A DNA stretch of 64,000 nucleotides, taken from contig NZ_JACHIN010000002.1 in the NCBI RefSeq assembly GCF_014203235.1, forward strand, positions 241,245 through 305,244, written 5' to 3'. Numbering within the stretch: the first letter of the stretch is position 1; every line of letters starts with the position of its first letter. The stretch comes from Nonomuraea endophytica (GTDB lineage: Bacteria > Actinomycetota > Actinomycetes > Streptosporangiales > Streptosporangiaceae). The notes under the pieces were generated by a model, which saw only the letters and a program-made list of their open reading frames with translations, was not told where the DNA came from and did not search any database. Of this stretch, positions 17,507 to 26,145 are shown in pieces. The position numbers and the translations under genes were made by a program.

Positions 17507-18371
17507 CCGGTTCGAGGACGAAGACCGGGATCTGACGGTCGGTCTTGCGCTGATACTCGGCATAGTCCGGGTACGCGGCCACGGCCCGGCCCCACCAGAG
17601 TGCCTTCTCCTCCCCGAACACCTCGCGTGCCCGGTACTCCCCGGTCACCGCGCCGTCCTGAAGCTCGATGTCCGGCTCGGCGACCACGCTGGAGTACCAC
17701 TGCGGGTTCTTCGGCGCGCCGCCCAGGGACGCGACAGCCGCGTACTGGCCTCCATGCTCGACCCGCATCAGCGGTGTTTTGCGAATCTTGCCGGTCTTGG
17801 CGCCCCGGTAGGTCACCAACACGGTGGGCAGGCCACTGATCGTGACGCCGTCGGTCGTGCCGGTGCGCATGATCTGCTCGACATGCTCGCGTACCCACGC
17901 CGACCCGCTCGGCTCGTAGTCACCCTGCCGTTGGCGGGCGCGCCTGGTGTCCACGTTGGCGGTCAAGGTGTTGAGGACGCCCGGCAGCGCCGCCACCGTC
18001 TCGGCGGGCAGGCCGAGCACGGTCTCGTCAGCCAGGTCGCACCACAGTCGCTTGACCTCCTCGACCAGAGCCTTGCCGCTGTCGGTGAGCTCGACGACGC
18101 TGGCGCGCTTGTCGGTGGGAGCGGGCGCGCGGCGGATGTGACCGGCCGCTTCGAGCTTGCGGCTCATGAGCGTGACGCTGGGCGGCTCGCAGCCGAGCGC
18201 CTCGCTGAGCTGGGCCTGGATCATCGGGCCGGTACGGTCCAGCTCCAGCAGGAGCGCCTCCTGCCCCGGATGCAGGCCGAGCGGATCCAGAAGCGCCGCG
18301 GCCCTGGCCCGGTGGCGCAGGCTCAGCAGGCGGATGGCCTGGTTGAGCGCGTCGGCTTGCTCGAAGTCCAT
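17481..18371 (-). CDS. MarR regulator fused to a DDN-type F420-dependent nitroreductase domain
   Basis: A continuous 296-residue protein with two domains normally found separately. Residues ~8-145 are a MarR winged helix ([39 protein letters not shown], wing [13 protein letters not shown]). Residues ~155-293 are a complete deazaflavin-dependent nitroreductase: [20 protein letters not shown], then [20 protein letters not shown] and [20 protein letters not shown]. The family uses F420H2 to reduce quinones or nitro compounds. The fusion suggests a regulator that senses F420 redox state or detoxifies its own ligand. It faces two tandem palindromes and a quinone-reductase/MFS operon. Confidence 0.9.
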   Translation of the reverse strand: MDFEQADALNQAIRLLSLRHRARAAALLDPLGLHPGQEALLLELDRTGPMIQAQLSEALGCEPPSVTLMSRKLEAAGHIRRAPAPTDKRASVVELTDSGKALVEEVKRLWCDLADETVLGLPAETVAALPGVLNTLTANVDTRRARQRQGDYEPSGSAWVREHVEQIMRTGTTDGVTISGLPTVLVTYRGAKTGKIRKTPLMRVEHGGQYAAVASLGGAPKNPQWYSSVVAEPDIELQDGAVTGEYRAREVFGEEKALWWGRAVAAYPDYAEYQRKTDRQIPVFVLEPVRSGTGRS

Positions 18372-18390
18372 GAGCCCTCCTTGACAGTTT

Positions 18391-18421
18391 AGTTATGCGC
18401 ATAACTATTATGCGCATAACT
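18391..18421. promoter_or_regulatory. Tandem MarR operators
   Basis: TTATGCGCATAA, a perfect palindrome, occurs twice (18393-18404 and 18408-18419), with centres exactly 15 bases apart. The first copy extends to AGTTATGCGCATAACT (18391-18406). They fill the 78-base gap between the MarR-nitroreductase gene and the quinone reductase gene. This is strong sequence evidence for divergent autoregulated control. Confidence 0.8.
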
Positions 18422-18449
18422 AATCCTAACCGACAACGAGGAGCCGGGC

Positions 18450-19061
18450 ATGACCGTAAAGGTCGCCGTCATCTACTACAGCGCGACAGGCACCGTGCGC
18501 TCGCTCGCGCAGGCCGTCGCCGAGGGCGCCGCCTCGGCCGGGGCGGACGTACGGCTGCGACGGGTCGCCGAACTGGCGCCCGACAGCGCCGTCGGCCAAG
18601 GGCCGATCGCCGAAGCCGAGGTGGAGGACCTGGCGTGGGCCGACGCGTTCGCGTTCGGCACACCAACCCGGTTCGGCGCGCCGGCCGCGCAGCTCAAGCG
18701 GTTCATCGACCAGGCCGTCGGCCTGTGGCACGGAGGCGGACTGGCCGACAAGCCGGTGACGGCCTTCACCTCGGCGTTCAACCGGCACGGCGGCAGTGAG
18801 GCCACGATCCTGTCGCTGGGCAACGTCTTCTACCACTGGGGGTCGCTGATCGTGCCGCCCGGTTTCACCGATCCGGTCGTGTACGCCGCCGGCGGCAACC
18901 CCTACGGCACGTCCTACGTGAGCGGCCCGGCAGGCGACGGCCCAGACACCGCGGCCCTGGAGGCGGCCAGATACCAGGGCCGCCGGCTGGCCCAGATCAC
19001 CATCCGGCTGCTGGGAAGAACCGGCGAAGCCCTGGCCGCGACGACCTCCCAGACCGCGTGA
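18450..19061 (+). CDS. WrbA-like NAD(P)H:quinone oxidoreductase (flavodoxin fold)
   Basis: A 203-residue flavodoxin-fold protein. The phosphate-binding loop YYSATGTVRSLAQAVAEGA binds FMN; FGTPTRFGAPAAQLKRFID and GGLADKPVTAFTSAFNRHGG follow the WrbA pattern. YHWGSLIVPPGFTDP and NPYGTSYVSG match the C-terminal quinone pocket. It carries out two-electron quinone reduction. ATG with GAGGAG upstream. Expression is probably repressed by the divergent MarR fusion. Its stop overlaps the MFS gene's GTG. Confidence 0.92.
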   Translation: MTVKVAVIYYSATGTVRSLAQAVAEGAASAGADVRLRRVAELAPDSAVGQGPIAEAEVEDLAWADAFAFGTPTRFGAPAAQLKRFIDQAVGLWHGGGLADKPVTAFTSAFNRHGGSEATILSLGNVFYHWGSLIVPPGFTDPVVYAAGGNPYGTSYVSGPAGDGPDTAALEAARYQGRRLAQITIRLLGRTGEALAATTSQTA

Positions 19062-20476
19062 CCGGCGGCGTCGGCACCGCGCCGCGGTGGACCGGCCGCA
19101 CCTGGATGATCCTGTCGCTGGCATGTGCCGGCCAGTTCATGGTCATCCTGGACGCGTCCATCGTGAACGTCGCACTACCCTCCGTCCGCGAGGACCTCGG
19201 CTTCACGCCCACCGGCCTGACCTGGGTGGTAAACGGATACCTGCTCACCTTCGCCGGCTTCATGCTGCTGGGCGGCCGCGCCGCCGACCTGTTCGGCCCG
19301 CGCCGCACCCTGGTCGCCGGACTGTTCGTGTTCTCCGCCGCGAGTCTGGCCGGCGGCCTGGCGACCGCTCCCGGGATCCTGGTGGCGGCCCGCCTCGCGC
19401 AGGGCGTTGGAGCCGCCATGATGGCTCCGGCCACGCTGGCCGTGATCAACACCTCCTTCACCGGGCCGGACGCGCGGGTCAAGGCGTTCGGCGCGTGGTC
19501 CGCGGCGGGCGGGGTCGGCGGAATGGTCGGCGCGCTCGCGGGCGGCGCCATCACCACCGGCCTGTCGTGGCGGTGGGTCTTCCTCATCAACGTGCCGATC
19601 GGCGCGGCGCTGATCGTCGGAGCCCTGATCTCCCTGCCCGGCACCCGGACGGACCGGCGGCAATCCCTCGATCTCACCGGTGCGATCACCGGAACGGCGG
19701 GACTGGCCGCACTGATCTACGGAGTGATGCAGAGCGCCGACCACGGCTGGTCGTCCGGACCGGTCATCGGGCCGGCAGCGGCAGGCCTGCTCCTGCTCGT
19801 CCTCTTCACCGCCGTAGAGGCGCGTTTCGCCACCCGGCCGATGATGCCCCTGCGGCTGTTCAGGATCCGAGGGGTGGCCGTCGGCAACGGCATGCTGCTG
19901 CTGTTCGGCGGAATCGCCATCGCGATGTGGTACTTCACCTCGCTGTTCCAGCAGAACGTCCTCGGCTTCACCGCACTGCAGGCCGGACTCGGCCAGACCC
20001 CCGCGGCGATGATGTTCATGGTGACCGCACGATGGGCCGCGCCCCTGCTGCCCCGCACCGGTCCACGCCCCCTGATCCTGTACGGCAGCGCCTGTTTCCT
20101 GGCCGGTTTCGGCTGGCTCTCCCTGGCCCACGCCGACAGCCTCTACCTCATCAGCGTGCTCGGCCCGACCCTGCTCATAGCGGCCGGCATCGGCCTGACC
20201 TTCCCCACCCTCATGGCGGCCGCGACCGCCGACAGCCCCGAGGGCGACGCGGGAATCATCAGCGGCCTGGCCCAAACCGCAAGCCAGATAGGCGGATCGA
20301 TCGGCCTGGCCGTGCTCGCGACAGCCGCCGGCGCCAGAGCCGCATCGCAGACCGGCGGCGGTTCCTCACCCACCGCCCTCGCCGCCGGCTACAGCCTGGT
20401 CTTCCTCATGGCGGCCGGCCTCGCCCTGGCCATCGCGCTGGTCAGCCTGCTCCTGCCACGCCACCGACACGACTGA
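19058..20476 (+). CDS. MFS transporter, DHA2-type drug:H+ antiporter
   Basis: A 472-residue major facilitator. MILSLACAGQFMVILDASIV followed by NVALPSVREDLGF is the DHA2 motif D1 in helix 1. The A motif (GGRAADLFGPRR) follows helix 2 and motif C-like GAAMMAPATLAV is present. About 12-14 helices are predicted. Co-transcribed with the quinone reductase (GTGA overlap), it probably exports the quinone or electrophile sensed by the MarR fusion. Confidence 0.92.
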   Translation: MTGGVGTAPRWTGRTWMILSLACAGQFMVILDASIVNVALPSVREDLGFTPTGLTWVVNGYLLTFAGFMLLGGRAADLFGPRRTLVAGLFVFSAASLAGGLATAPGILVAARLAQGVGAAMMAPATLAVINTSFTGPDARVKAFGAWSAAGGVGGMVGALAGGAITTGLSWRWVFLINVPIGAALIVGALISLPGTRTDRRQSLDLTGAITGTAGLAALIYGVMQSADHGWSSGPVIGPAAAGLLLLVLFTAVEARFATRPMMPLRLFRIRGVAVGNGMLLLFGGIAIAMWYFTSLFQQNVLGFTALQAGLGQTPAAMMFMVTARWAAPLLPRTGPRPLILYGSACFLAGFGWLSLAHADSLYLISVLGPTLLIAAGIGLTFPTLMAAATADSPEGDAGIISGLAQTASQIGGSIGLAVLATAAGARAASQTGGGSSPTALAAGYSLVFLMAAGLALAIALVSLLLPRHRHD

Positions 20477-20491
20477 CCGTGGATGCCCAGG

Positions 20492-20833
20492 CTAGACGCT
20501 GTCACCCTGTACGGCGGTGTCGAGAAGATGGGCGCCGGCGTCGTGCAGGGTGATGCCGAAGCCGCTCGGGACGTCATCGGGGGAAGCCGGTTCGTCCGCG
20601 GCCACGATCGCCTTGAAGCGGGTGTCGCGGGTCGGACCGTCGCCGACCAGGTGGCCGCACAGGGTGCCTTCGCGGTCGTACACGGCCCACCGGCCCGCGC
20701 CCACCTGTGGCATCGCGGCCGGGTTGTCCTTGAGCCACTGGGCGTTGGCCGCGTGCTCGGCCTGCCCGTCGGCCTCGTTCCGCTGGGCGGGTTCTGTCGA
20801 GGCATGATCGTGGTTCGTGCGAGCACTACTCAT
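20492..20833 (-). CDS. Hypothetical protein, 113 residues
   Basis: A small hydrophilic protein with good codon bias. The first 30 residues are rich in Ala, Glu, Gln and Asn (probably disordered). The rest (AQWLKDNPAAMPQVGAGRW to AGAHLLDTAVQGDSV) looks like a compact alpha/beta domain, with AVYDREGTLCGHLVGDG as its clearest segment. No known family is recognised. The ATG at 20833 has GAGCGAG upstream. It sits between the MFS gene (convergent) and the YihY gene (same strand, 100 bases away). Confidence 0.6.
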   Translation of the reverse strand: MSSARTNHDHASTEPAQRNEADGQAEHAANAQWLKDNPAAMPQVGAGRWAVYDREGTLCGHLVGDGPTRDTRFKAIVAADEPASPDDVPSGFGITLHDAGAHLLDTAVQGDSV

Positions 20834-20933
20834 GTCGCGTCTCGCTCTCAGATAGTGGCTGAAGCACCTCCATGAGGAAACGATTCAGCGCCTCCTCGTA
20901 TCGTATGGGAACACGTCTCACACTCGGACGCGG

Positions 20934-21845
20934 CTATATGGCCTTTGTCGGTTCGTGGCCCCGCGAACGGATGGCCAGGTCGGTGACGTGGCCGTTCTTG
21001 CTGGTGGCGGCCAGGGCGGCGGCGAAGAGGATGAGCTGGTTGACGACCTTGAGGAACAGCAGCATGCCCACCGCGCCGGCCACCACCTGGTAGGCGGGGT
21101 TGGCCGCGGTGAGGTTGAGAAAGAACTGGCCCAGGGACTTGAGGATCTCCACGCCAATCGTGATCAACAGTGCCGGGCCGACGATGCGGCGCAGCGGTAC
21201 CCGGAGCCGGGGCGGGGCGCTGAGCAGCGCGAGGGCCAGCAGCGTGTTCACGCCGAAGCCGAGGATGAAGGCGGCGCCGTCCAGGAGCCAGCGGGCGGGG
21301 AGGGCGTCGACGCCGACGGTACGCATGGTCAGCCAGGTCAGCACCGTTTGGGCGCCGAAGGCGAGGGCCAGCGAGGCGGCGAGCAGGAGGCCGAGACCTG
21401 CCAGGACGCCCAGGTCGATGAGCTGGCGCAGCCAGAAGCCGCCCGGATACTCCGGCACCCGCCAGATCGCTCTGCTCGCCGAGCGCAGGGTGTCCATCCA
21501 GAACAGGCCGGCCAGGACCAGGCCGACGAGGGCGAGCAGGCCTGCCGTACCTCTCGCGTTGAGAAGTGCCTGGACGTCCAGGCGGGGGAAGTTTCCCGCG
21601 AGGTAGTCCTGTACGGCCTCCAGGACCGTCGGCTCGTTCAGGATGTGCCCGAGGATGGCGAAACCCAGCAGGGCCAGGGCGAAGGTGGCGAAGAAGGCGT
21701 AGTAGGTGAGTGCGGCGGAAAGGCGTCCGCCGTCGGTCTCGTCATAGCGCACGACCGCGCGTACCAGGTGATCCAGCCAGCCGTGACGGCGACGGGCGCC
21801 CGCCCACCAAGCTGCGAGCCCCTTGCCCAACCCACCGACTGCCAT
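20934..21845 (-). CDS. YihY/BrkB-family membrane protein
   Basis: A 303-residue polytopic membrane protein. The family hallmark GGRLSAALTYYAFFATFAL opens the first transmembrane helix, followed by about five more hydrophobic stretches including LIDLGVLAGLGLLLAASLAL and YQVVAGAVGMLLFLKVVNQL. The YihY/BrkB family was once called RNase BN in error; its actual role is unclear and may be envelope-related. The gene precedes nothing on its strand for 100 bases and follows the STAS gene by 46 bases. Confidence 0.9.
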   Translation of the reverse strand: MAVGGLGKGLAAWWAGARRRHGWLDHLVRAVVRYDETDGGRLSAALTYYAFFATFALALLGFAILGHILNEPTVLEAVQDYLAGNFPRLDVQALLNARGTAGLLALVGLVLAGLFWMDTLRSASRAIWRVPEYPGGFWLRQLIDLGVLAGLGLLLAASLALAFGAQTVLTWLTMRTVGVDALPARWLLDGAAFILGFGVNTLLALALLSAPPRLRVPLRRIVGPALLITIGVEILKSLGQFFLNLTAANPAYQVVAGAVGMLLFLKVVNQLILFAAALAATSKNGHVTDLAIRSRGHEPTKAI

Positions 21846-21891
21846 CCCCGTGCACTACCCCGTGCGGGGCGCGTCATGGCCCGCATCATGG

Positions 21892-22215
21892 TCACAGCAT
21901 GATCGGGAAGCTGCGGTCCAGGCCGGAGGCGTGCAGCAGCCGGGTCATGAAGGGCGAGAGGCCGGTCAGGACCAGCGTGATGCCCCGGGCGCGGGCGCGG
22001 GCTTGCACGCCGAGCAGCATGCCCAGCCCGTCGGCGCCGCAGAAGGTGACCTGGGACAGATCCAGCACGAGCAGGCTGTTGCTGTAGTTGAGAGCGCTCA
22101 TCAGCTGCCTGCGTACCTGCTCCAGGGTGAAGATGTCGATGTCCCCCGACAGGCGCATCAGGGTGGGCGCCGAGGCGCCCGCTCCGCCGAGCGGGGCGGT
22201 GTCGATGACGCTCAT
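21892..22215 (-). CDS. STAS-domain protein (anti-sigma factor antagonist-like)
   Basis: A 107-residue single STAS domain. LMRLSGDIDIFTLEQVRRQL, then NSLLVLDLSQVTFCGADGLG and the C-terminal helix LSPFMTRLLHASGLD follow SpoIIAA/RsbV. In that family a phosphorylatable Ser follows the D in the DxSxVxFxDSxG segment. Here it reads CGADGLG: the serine position is Ala, so regulation by phosphorylation at that site is doubtful. The start ATG overlaps the stop of the upstream gene. Confidence 0.85.
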   Translation of the reverse strand: MSVIDTAPLGGAGASAPTLMRLSGDIDIFTLEQVRRQLMSALNYSNSLLVLDLSQVTFCGADGLGMLLGVQARARARGITLVLTGLSPFMTRLLHASGLDRSFPIML

Positions 22216-22673
22216 GGAAGTCTCCCCTCTGGAGAAGGCAGGAGGTGGGTGAGAGTCAGGCCGTCGATGGTCTGGGCGGCGAGATCGGGAGCGGTCGATG
22301 GGACGAGCAGGAGGACGACCTGGTCGGCGGCCGCGAAGCTGAGGATGATCACGCGCGGGTCGCTGTGGTGGAACCAGCCGACGCGGACCCGCCGCCCGCG
22401 GGCCGGGATGTGGCGCGGGAGGTTCTTCCAGGCGTCGATGTGCACGTCTACCCGGAGCGTGATCCGGTCCAGCAGCCGGTCCACGGCGGCGATGAGCGCG
22501 GGCAGTTCGGCGGCCGCGTCGCGGGAGTAGGGCCACCAGGCCCCGTCCACCACCGCTCGCCGATCCAGCGCCGGGTTGAGCACGAGCCTCGGCGTGGAGT
22601 CGACTCCGGGGATCGCCGGGGTTGACGGGCTCGGTTGAGCGAAAAGTGCCTGTGAGAGAAGCGTCGGCGTCAT
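22212..22673 (-). CDS. DUF5994-like protein upstream of STAS gene
   Basis: A 153-residue protein. Conserved-looking segments are PRLVLNPALDRRAVVDGAWW, PYSRDAAAELPALIAAVDRL, then RHIPARGRRVRVGWFHHSDP and VIILSFAAADQVVLLLVPST. These resemble a small actinobacterial family of unknown function often next to STAS proteins. The ATGA overlap with the STAS gene argues for a joint role, probably in stress signalling. Family name given from memory, not verified. Confidence 0.7.
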   Translation of the reverse strand: MTPTLLSQALFAQPSPSTPAIPGVDSTPRLVLNPALDRRAVVDGAWWPYSRDAAAELPALIAAVDRLLDRITLRVDVHIDAWKNLPRHIPARGRRVRVGWFHHSDPRVIILSFAAADQVVLLLVPSTAPDLAAQTIDGLTLTHLLPSPEGRLP

Positions 22674-22862
22674 GATGACTGACCCGTCCGGGTCCCTGCG
22701 AAAGGGGCCGGTGATGGTTCGCCGGGGGCGACGCAGACTTGAATGCCGACGCTCGAAAAGTCCTCGGTACTTCATTTTACCGCATTTCTCCGGCAAATAC
22801 GAAATTCCGGAAGCGCCAAATTTGCTATTCATCATCTTTATGGCCATATTTCAGTGGTGACT
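22674..22862. promoter_or_regulatory. Low-GC divergent promoter region
   Basis: The 110 bases before the first glycosyltransferase gene are strikingly A/T-rich for this genome (for example TACTTCATTTTACCG near 22770 and CCAAATTTG near 22818). They read open in the glycosyltransferase frame but lack its codon bias, so I treat them as promoter rather than as an N-terminal extension. Confidence 0.5.
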
Positions 22863-23870
22863 ATGAGGGTGGCGCTACTGGGACCGATCGCCTGGCGTAC
22901 GCCTCCGCTTCACTACGGCCCATGGGAGCAGGTGACGAGTCTGCTGGCCGAGGGGCTGGTCGGCCGCGGGGTCGAGGTGACGCTCTTCGCCACCCTGGAC
23001 TCGGTCACCACGGCGTCCCTGGACGGGGTGAGCCCGCACGGATATGCCGACGATCCGTCCCTCGACGGACGCGTGTGGGAGGCGATGCACGTCGCGCACG
23101 CGTTCAGCCGCTCAGGCGAGTTCGATCTCGTCCACAGCCATCTCGACTGGCTGCCCCTGGCGTTCGCCGATCACTGCCGAGCGCCGCTGCTCACCACGGT
23201 GCACGGGTTCTCCGGAGCGGCCATCCTGCCCGCCTACACCCGTGCCCGGTCCCAGTACGTGTCCATCTCGGACGCCGACCGGGCCCCGGAGCTGGACTAC
23301 GTCGCCACCGTCCACCACGGCATCGATCTCGGGGCGTTCCCCTTCGACCCGGAAGGCGGCCAGAGGCTGATCAGCTTCGGCCGAGTCCATCCCGACAAGG
23401 GAACCCACAGCGCGATCGAGATCGCCCGGCGGGCGGGGATGCCGCTCGACATCTGCGGCATCGTCCAGGATGAGCGGTACTTCGAGGAGGAGATCGCGCC
23501 GAAGGTCGACGGCGAGCGGGTCGCCTTCCACGGCTCGGTCGGGCCTCACGAACGCGGTGAGATCCTCGGCAGGAGTGCGGCGCTCCTGCATCCGATCGCG
23601 TTCGACGAGCCCTTCGGCCTGTCGGTGGTGGAGGCGATGGCCTGCGGAACCCCCGTCGTGGCCTACCGCCGCGGGTCGATGGCCGAGGTCGTGGACCCGG
23701 GGGTGACGGGCTTTCTGGTGGACTCGCTCGACGAGGCGGTCGCCGCCGTGGCGCGCGTCGGGTCGATCGATCGGGCCGGCTGCCGGGCGCAGGCCCGCCG
23801 CAGGTTCGGCGTGGAGCAGATGGTGGACGGCTATCTGCGCGTTTATGGCGAGATATTGGGGTCGAAGTAG
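22863..23870 (+). CDS. GT4-type glycosyltransferase
   Basis: A 335-residue GT-B enzyme. N-terminal MRVALLGPIAWRTPPLHYGP holds the glycine-containing acceptor loop. The C-terminal half has FGRVHPDKGTHSAIEIARRA and the E-x7-E donor motif in FDEPFGLSVVEAMACGTPVV. The ATG at 22863 was chosen because upstream sequence is non-coding in composition. It heads a four-gene cluster with a second glycosyltransferase, a six-hairpin-like protein and a GH130 enzyme. Confidence 0.9.
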   Translation: MRVALLGPIAWRTPPLHYGPWEQVTSLLAEGLVGRGVEVTLFATLDSVTTASLDGVSPHGYADDPSLDGRVWEAMHVAHAFSRSGEFDLVHSHLDWLPLAFADHCRAPLLTTVHGFSGAAILPAYTRARSQYVSISDADRAPELDYVATVHHGIDLGAFPFDPEGGQRLISFGRVHPDKGTHSAIEIARRAGMPLDICGIVQDERYFEEEIAPKVDGERVAFHGSVGPHERGEILGRSAALLHPIAFDEPFGLSVVEAMACGTPVVAYRRGSMAEVVDPGVTGFLVDSLDEAVAAVARVGSIDRAGCRAQARRRFGVEQMVDGYLRVYGEILGSK

Positions 23871-23953
23871 CGCCTGGTACTGTCGATAAGGCGTGGACCC
23901 CGCCATCAGCCGAGGGTCGCGGCAGCTGGGCTCCGCATGAGGACGGTCCCCGG

Positions 23954-25153
23954 GTGAGCAAGCCCTGGATCTTCAGCCAGTCCGTATGGCATTCATTTTG
24001 GTGCGGGCGCTTCAGGAAGGCACGACCTTTGGCCCGTACCTACGGCTTCCTCAGCACGCATCCGCCCACCCGGTGCGGGCTCGCGACCTTCAACTCGGCT
24101 CTGGCCGCCCATCTCGCCCAGGAGGGCGGGATCGTCCGGGTCATCGCGGACGGCGACGACGACCGGCCGCTGCCCGAGGTCGTGCACACCTGGTCTCCCG
24201 GCGGGCGCGGCGGCTGGCAGGCCGCGGCCGCGGCGCTCGAGCAGTTCGACGTGGCCATCGTGCAGCACGAGTACGGCATCTATCCGGGCGCCAACGGCGA
24301 GGACGTGCTGCCGCTGCTGCGCGGCCTGGCGGTGCCCAGTGTCGTCGTGCTGCACACCGTGCTGGCCAGGCCCACTCCCCAGCAGAAGGACCTGCTGGAG
24401 GAGATCGCGGCCGCCGCAGGAGCGGTCGTGACCATGACCGGCACCGCCCGCGACCGGCTGCTGACCGGCTACAAGGTCGACGCCGGCAAGGTGTTCCTCA
24501 TTCCGCACGGAACCGCCGACCACCGGCGGGTCCCGTCGCGGCGTCAGCTCCGGCCGCACCTGCTCACCTGGGGGCTGATCGGCCCCGGCAAGGGACTGGA
24601 GTGGGCGTTGCGGGCGCTGGCGCTGCTGGACGACGTGTCGCCGACCTACACCATCGCCGGCAGGACCCACCCGAAGGTGCTGGAGTCGCAGGGCGAGGCC
24701 TACCGGGCCGGCCTGTACGTGCTCGCGAACCGGCTCGGGGTGGCGCCGGCCGTACGGCATGATCCGGTTTACCGGGACCAGCGGTCGCTGAGCCGGCTGG
24801 TCCGCTCGGCGGACGTCGTCGTGCTGCCCTACGACTCGACCGAGCAGGTCACGTCGGGGGTCCTCATCGAGGCCGTGGCCGCGGGCGTGCCGGTGGTCGC
24901 CACCGAGTTCCCGCACGCGGTGGAGCTGCTCACGGACGGCCCCGGGCTGATCGTCCCGCACGCCGACCCGGTCGCGATGGCCGCCGCCGTGCGGCGTGTG
25001 CTCACCGAACCGGGGCTGGCCGACGAGCTCGCCGGCCGTACCCGCTCCTTGGTTTCGAGCATGTTGTGGCCGGCGGTCGCGGCCCGCTACGAGGACCTCG
25101 TCCGCATGCTCGTCGCCGAACGGCCGGCCGCCGTGGCCGCGGCGATCCCATGA
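23954..25153 (+). CDS. GT4-type glycosyltransferase
   Basis: A 399-residue GT-B protein starting at GTG. After a variable 25 residues it reads YGFLSTHPPTRCGLATFNSA (acceptor loop). VQHEYGIYPG, LLTWGLIGPGKGLEWALRAL and the donor-side SGVLIEAVAAGVPVVATEFP are all family features. The true start could be a few codons downstream. Its stop overlaps the ATG of the next gene (ATGA). Sugar donor and acceptor unknown. Confidence 0.88.
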   Translation: MSKPWIFSQSVWHSFWCGRFRKARPLARTYGFLSTHPPTRCGLATFNSALAAHLAQEGGIVRVIADGDDDRPLPEVVHTWSPGGRGGWQAAAAALEQFDVAIVQHEYGIYPGANGEDVLPLLRGLAVPSVVVLHTVLARPTPQQKDLLEEIAAAAGAVVTMTGTARDRLLTGYKVDAGKVFLIPHGTADHRRVPSRRQLRPHLLTWGLIGPGKGLEWALRALALLDDVSPTYTIAGRTHPKVLESQGEAYRAGLYVLANRLGVAPAVRHDPVYRDQRSLSRLVRSADVVVLPYDSTEQVTSGVLIEAVAAGVPVVATEFPHAVELLTDGPGLIVPHADPVAMAAAVRRVLTEPGLADELAGRTRSLVSSMLWPAVAARYEDLVRMLVAERPAAVAAAIP

Positions 25154-26145
25154 CCCCCGGCTTTCAGCACCTGATCCGGCTGAGCGACGACACCGGCCTG
25201 TTCGAGCACGCGCGGCGCGCGGTCGTCCGCCGCCAGCACGGTTACTGCACCGACGACGTGGCCCGCGGGCTCGTCGTCATCAGCCGCGAACCGGACCCCA
25301 CTCCCGAGCTGACCCGGCTGGCGGAGTGTTACCTGGCCTTTCTCACGCACGCCCAGGATCGCACCGGCGCGTTCAGGAACCGGCTCGGCTTCGACCGGCG
25401 CTGGCACGACCGGGCCGGCATCGGCGACTGGTGGGGGCGCGCGATGTGGGGACTCGGCACCGCGGCGGCCCGCGGCTGCGCTCCCTGGATCAGGGAGGAG
25501 GCGCTGCACGCCTTCGCCCTCGGCGCGGAGCGGCGCTCCCCGCACCCGCGCGCCATGGCCTTCGCCGGGCTGGGCGCCGCCGAGATCCTGCGCACCACCT
25601 CGGACAGCACCATGGCAGCCGCCCTGCTGACCGACGCCGCGCAGGCCGTCGGCACGCCGCCGGAGGATCCCGGGTGGCCGTGGCCGCAGCCGTACCTGAC
25701 CTATGCCAACGCCGCGCTCGCCGAAGTGCTCATCGCGGCCGGTGACCTGAGCGGCGACCGGTCGCTGCTCGGCACCGGCCTGCACATGCTCACCTGGCTG
25801 TCGGACATCCAGACACGCGACGGCCGGCTCTCCGCCGTGCCCGCCGCGGGCTGGCGGCAGGGCGCGCCGCGTCAGCGCTACGACCAGCAGCCCATCGAGG
25901 TCGCCGCGCTCGCCGACGCCTGTGCCGTCGCCGCGCGCGTGACCGGCGATCCTGCCTGGCACGAAGGTGTACGGCGGGCCGCCGCCTGGTTCCTGGGCGC
26001 CAACGACGCCGGAGCCAGGATGTGGGACCCGGACACCGGCGGCGCCTACGACGGCCTGACCGAGGACGGCCCCAACCTCAACCAGGGCGCGGAGTCCACC
26101 ATCGCGCTGATCTCCACCATGCAGCAGGCCGGGGAGCTCGGATGA
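25150..26145 (+). CDS. (alpha/alpha) barrel-type glycosidase-like protein
   Basis: A 331-residue protein built from repeated helix-rich units: HGYCTDDVARGLVVISREPD, GDWWGRAMWGLGTAAARGCA, then YLTYANAALAEVLIAAGD and RQRYDQQPIEVAALADACAV. This pattern is typical of (alpha/alpha)6 barrels. It is regularly annotated as glycosyltransferase only because of its neighbours; I see no GT fold. Overlap with both flanking genes (ATGA) implies joint action with the GH130 enzyme, perhaps hydrolysing or binding the same oligosaccharide. Reaction not known. Confidence 0.7.
   Translation: MTPGFQHLIRLSDDTGLFEHARRAVVRRQHGYCTDDVARGLVVISREPDPTPELTRLAECYLAFLTHAQDRTGAFRNRLGFDRRWHDRAGIGDWWGRAMWGLGTAAARGCAPWIREEALHAFALGAERRSPHPRAMAFAGLGAAEILRTTSDSTMAAALLTDAAQAVGTPPEDPGWPWPQPYLTYANAALAEVLIAAGDLSGDRSLLGTGLHMLTWLSDIQTRDGRLSAVPAAGWRQGAPRQRYDQQPIEVAALADACAVAARVTGDPAWHEGVRRAAAWFLGANDAGARMWDPDTGGAYDGLTEDGPNLNQGAESTIALISTMQQAGELG

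Noticed and set aside
22743-22862. 40-residue N-terminal extension of the first glycosyltransferase
   Set aside because: The frame is open but the region is A/T-rich without codon bias, and the family N terminus begins at ATG 22863.
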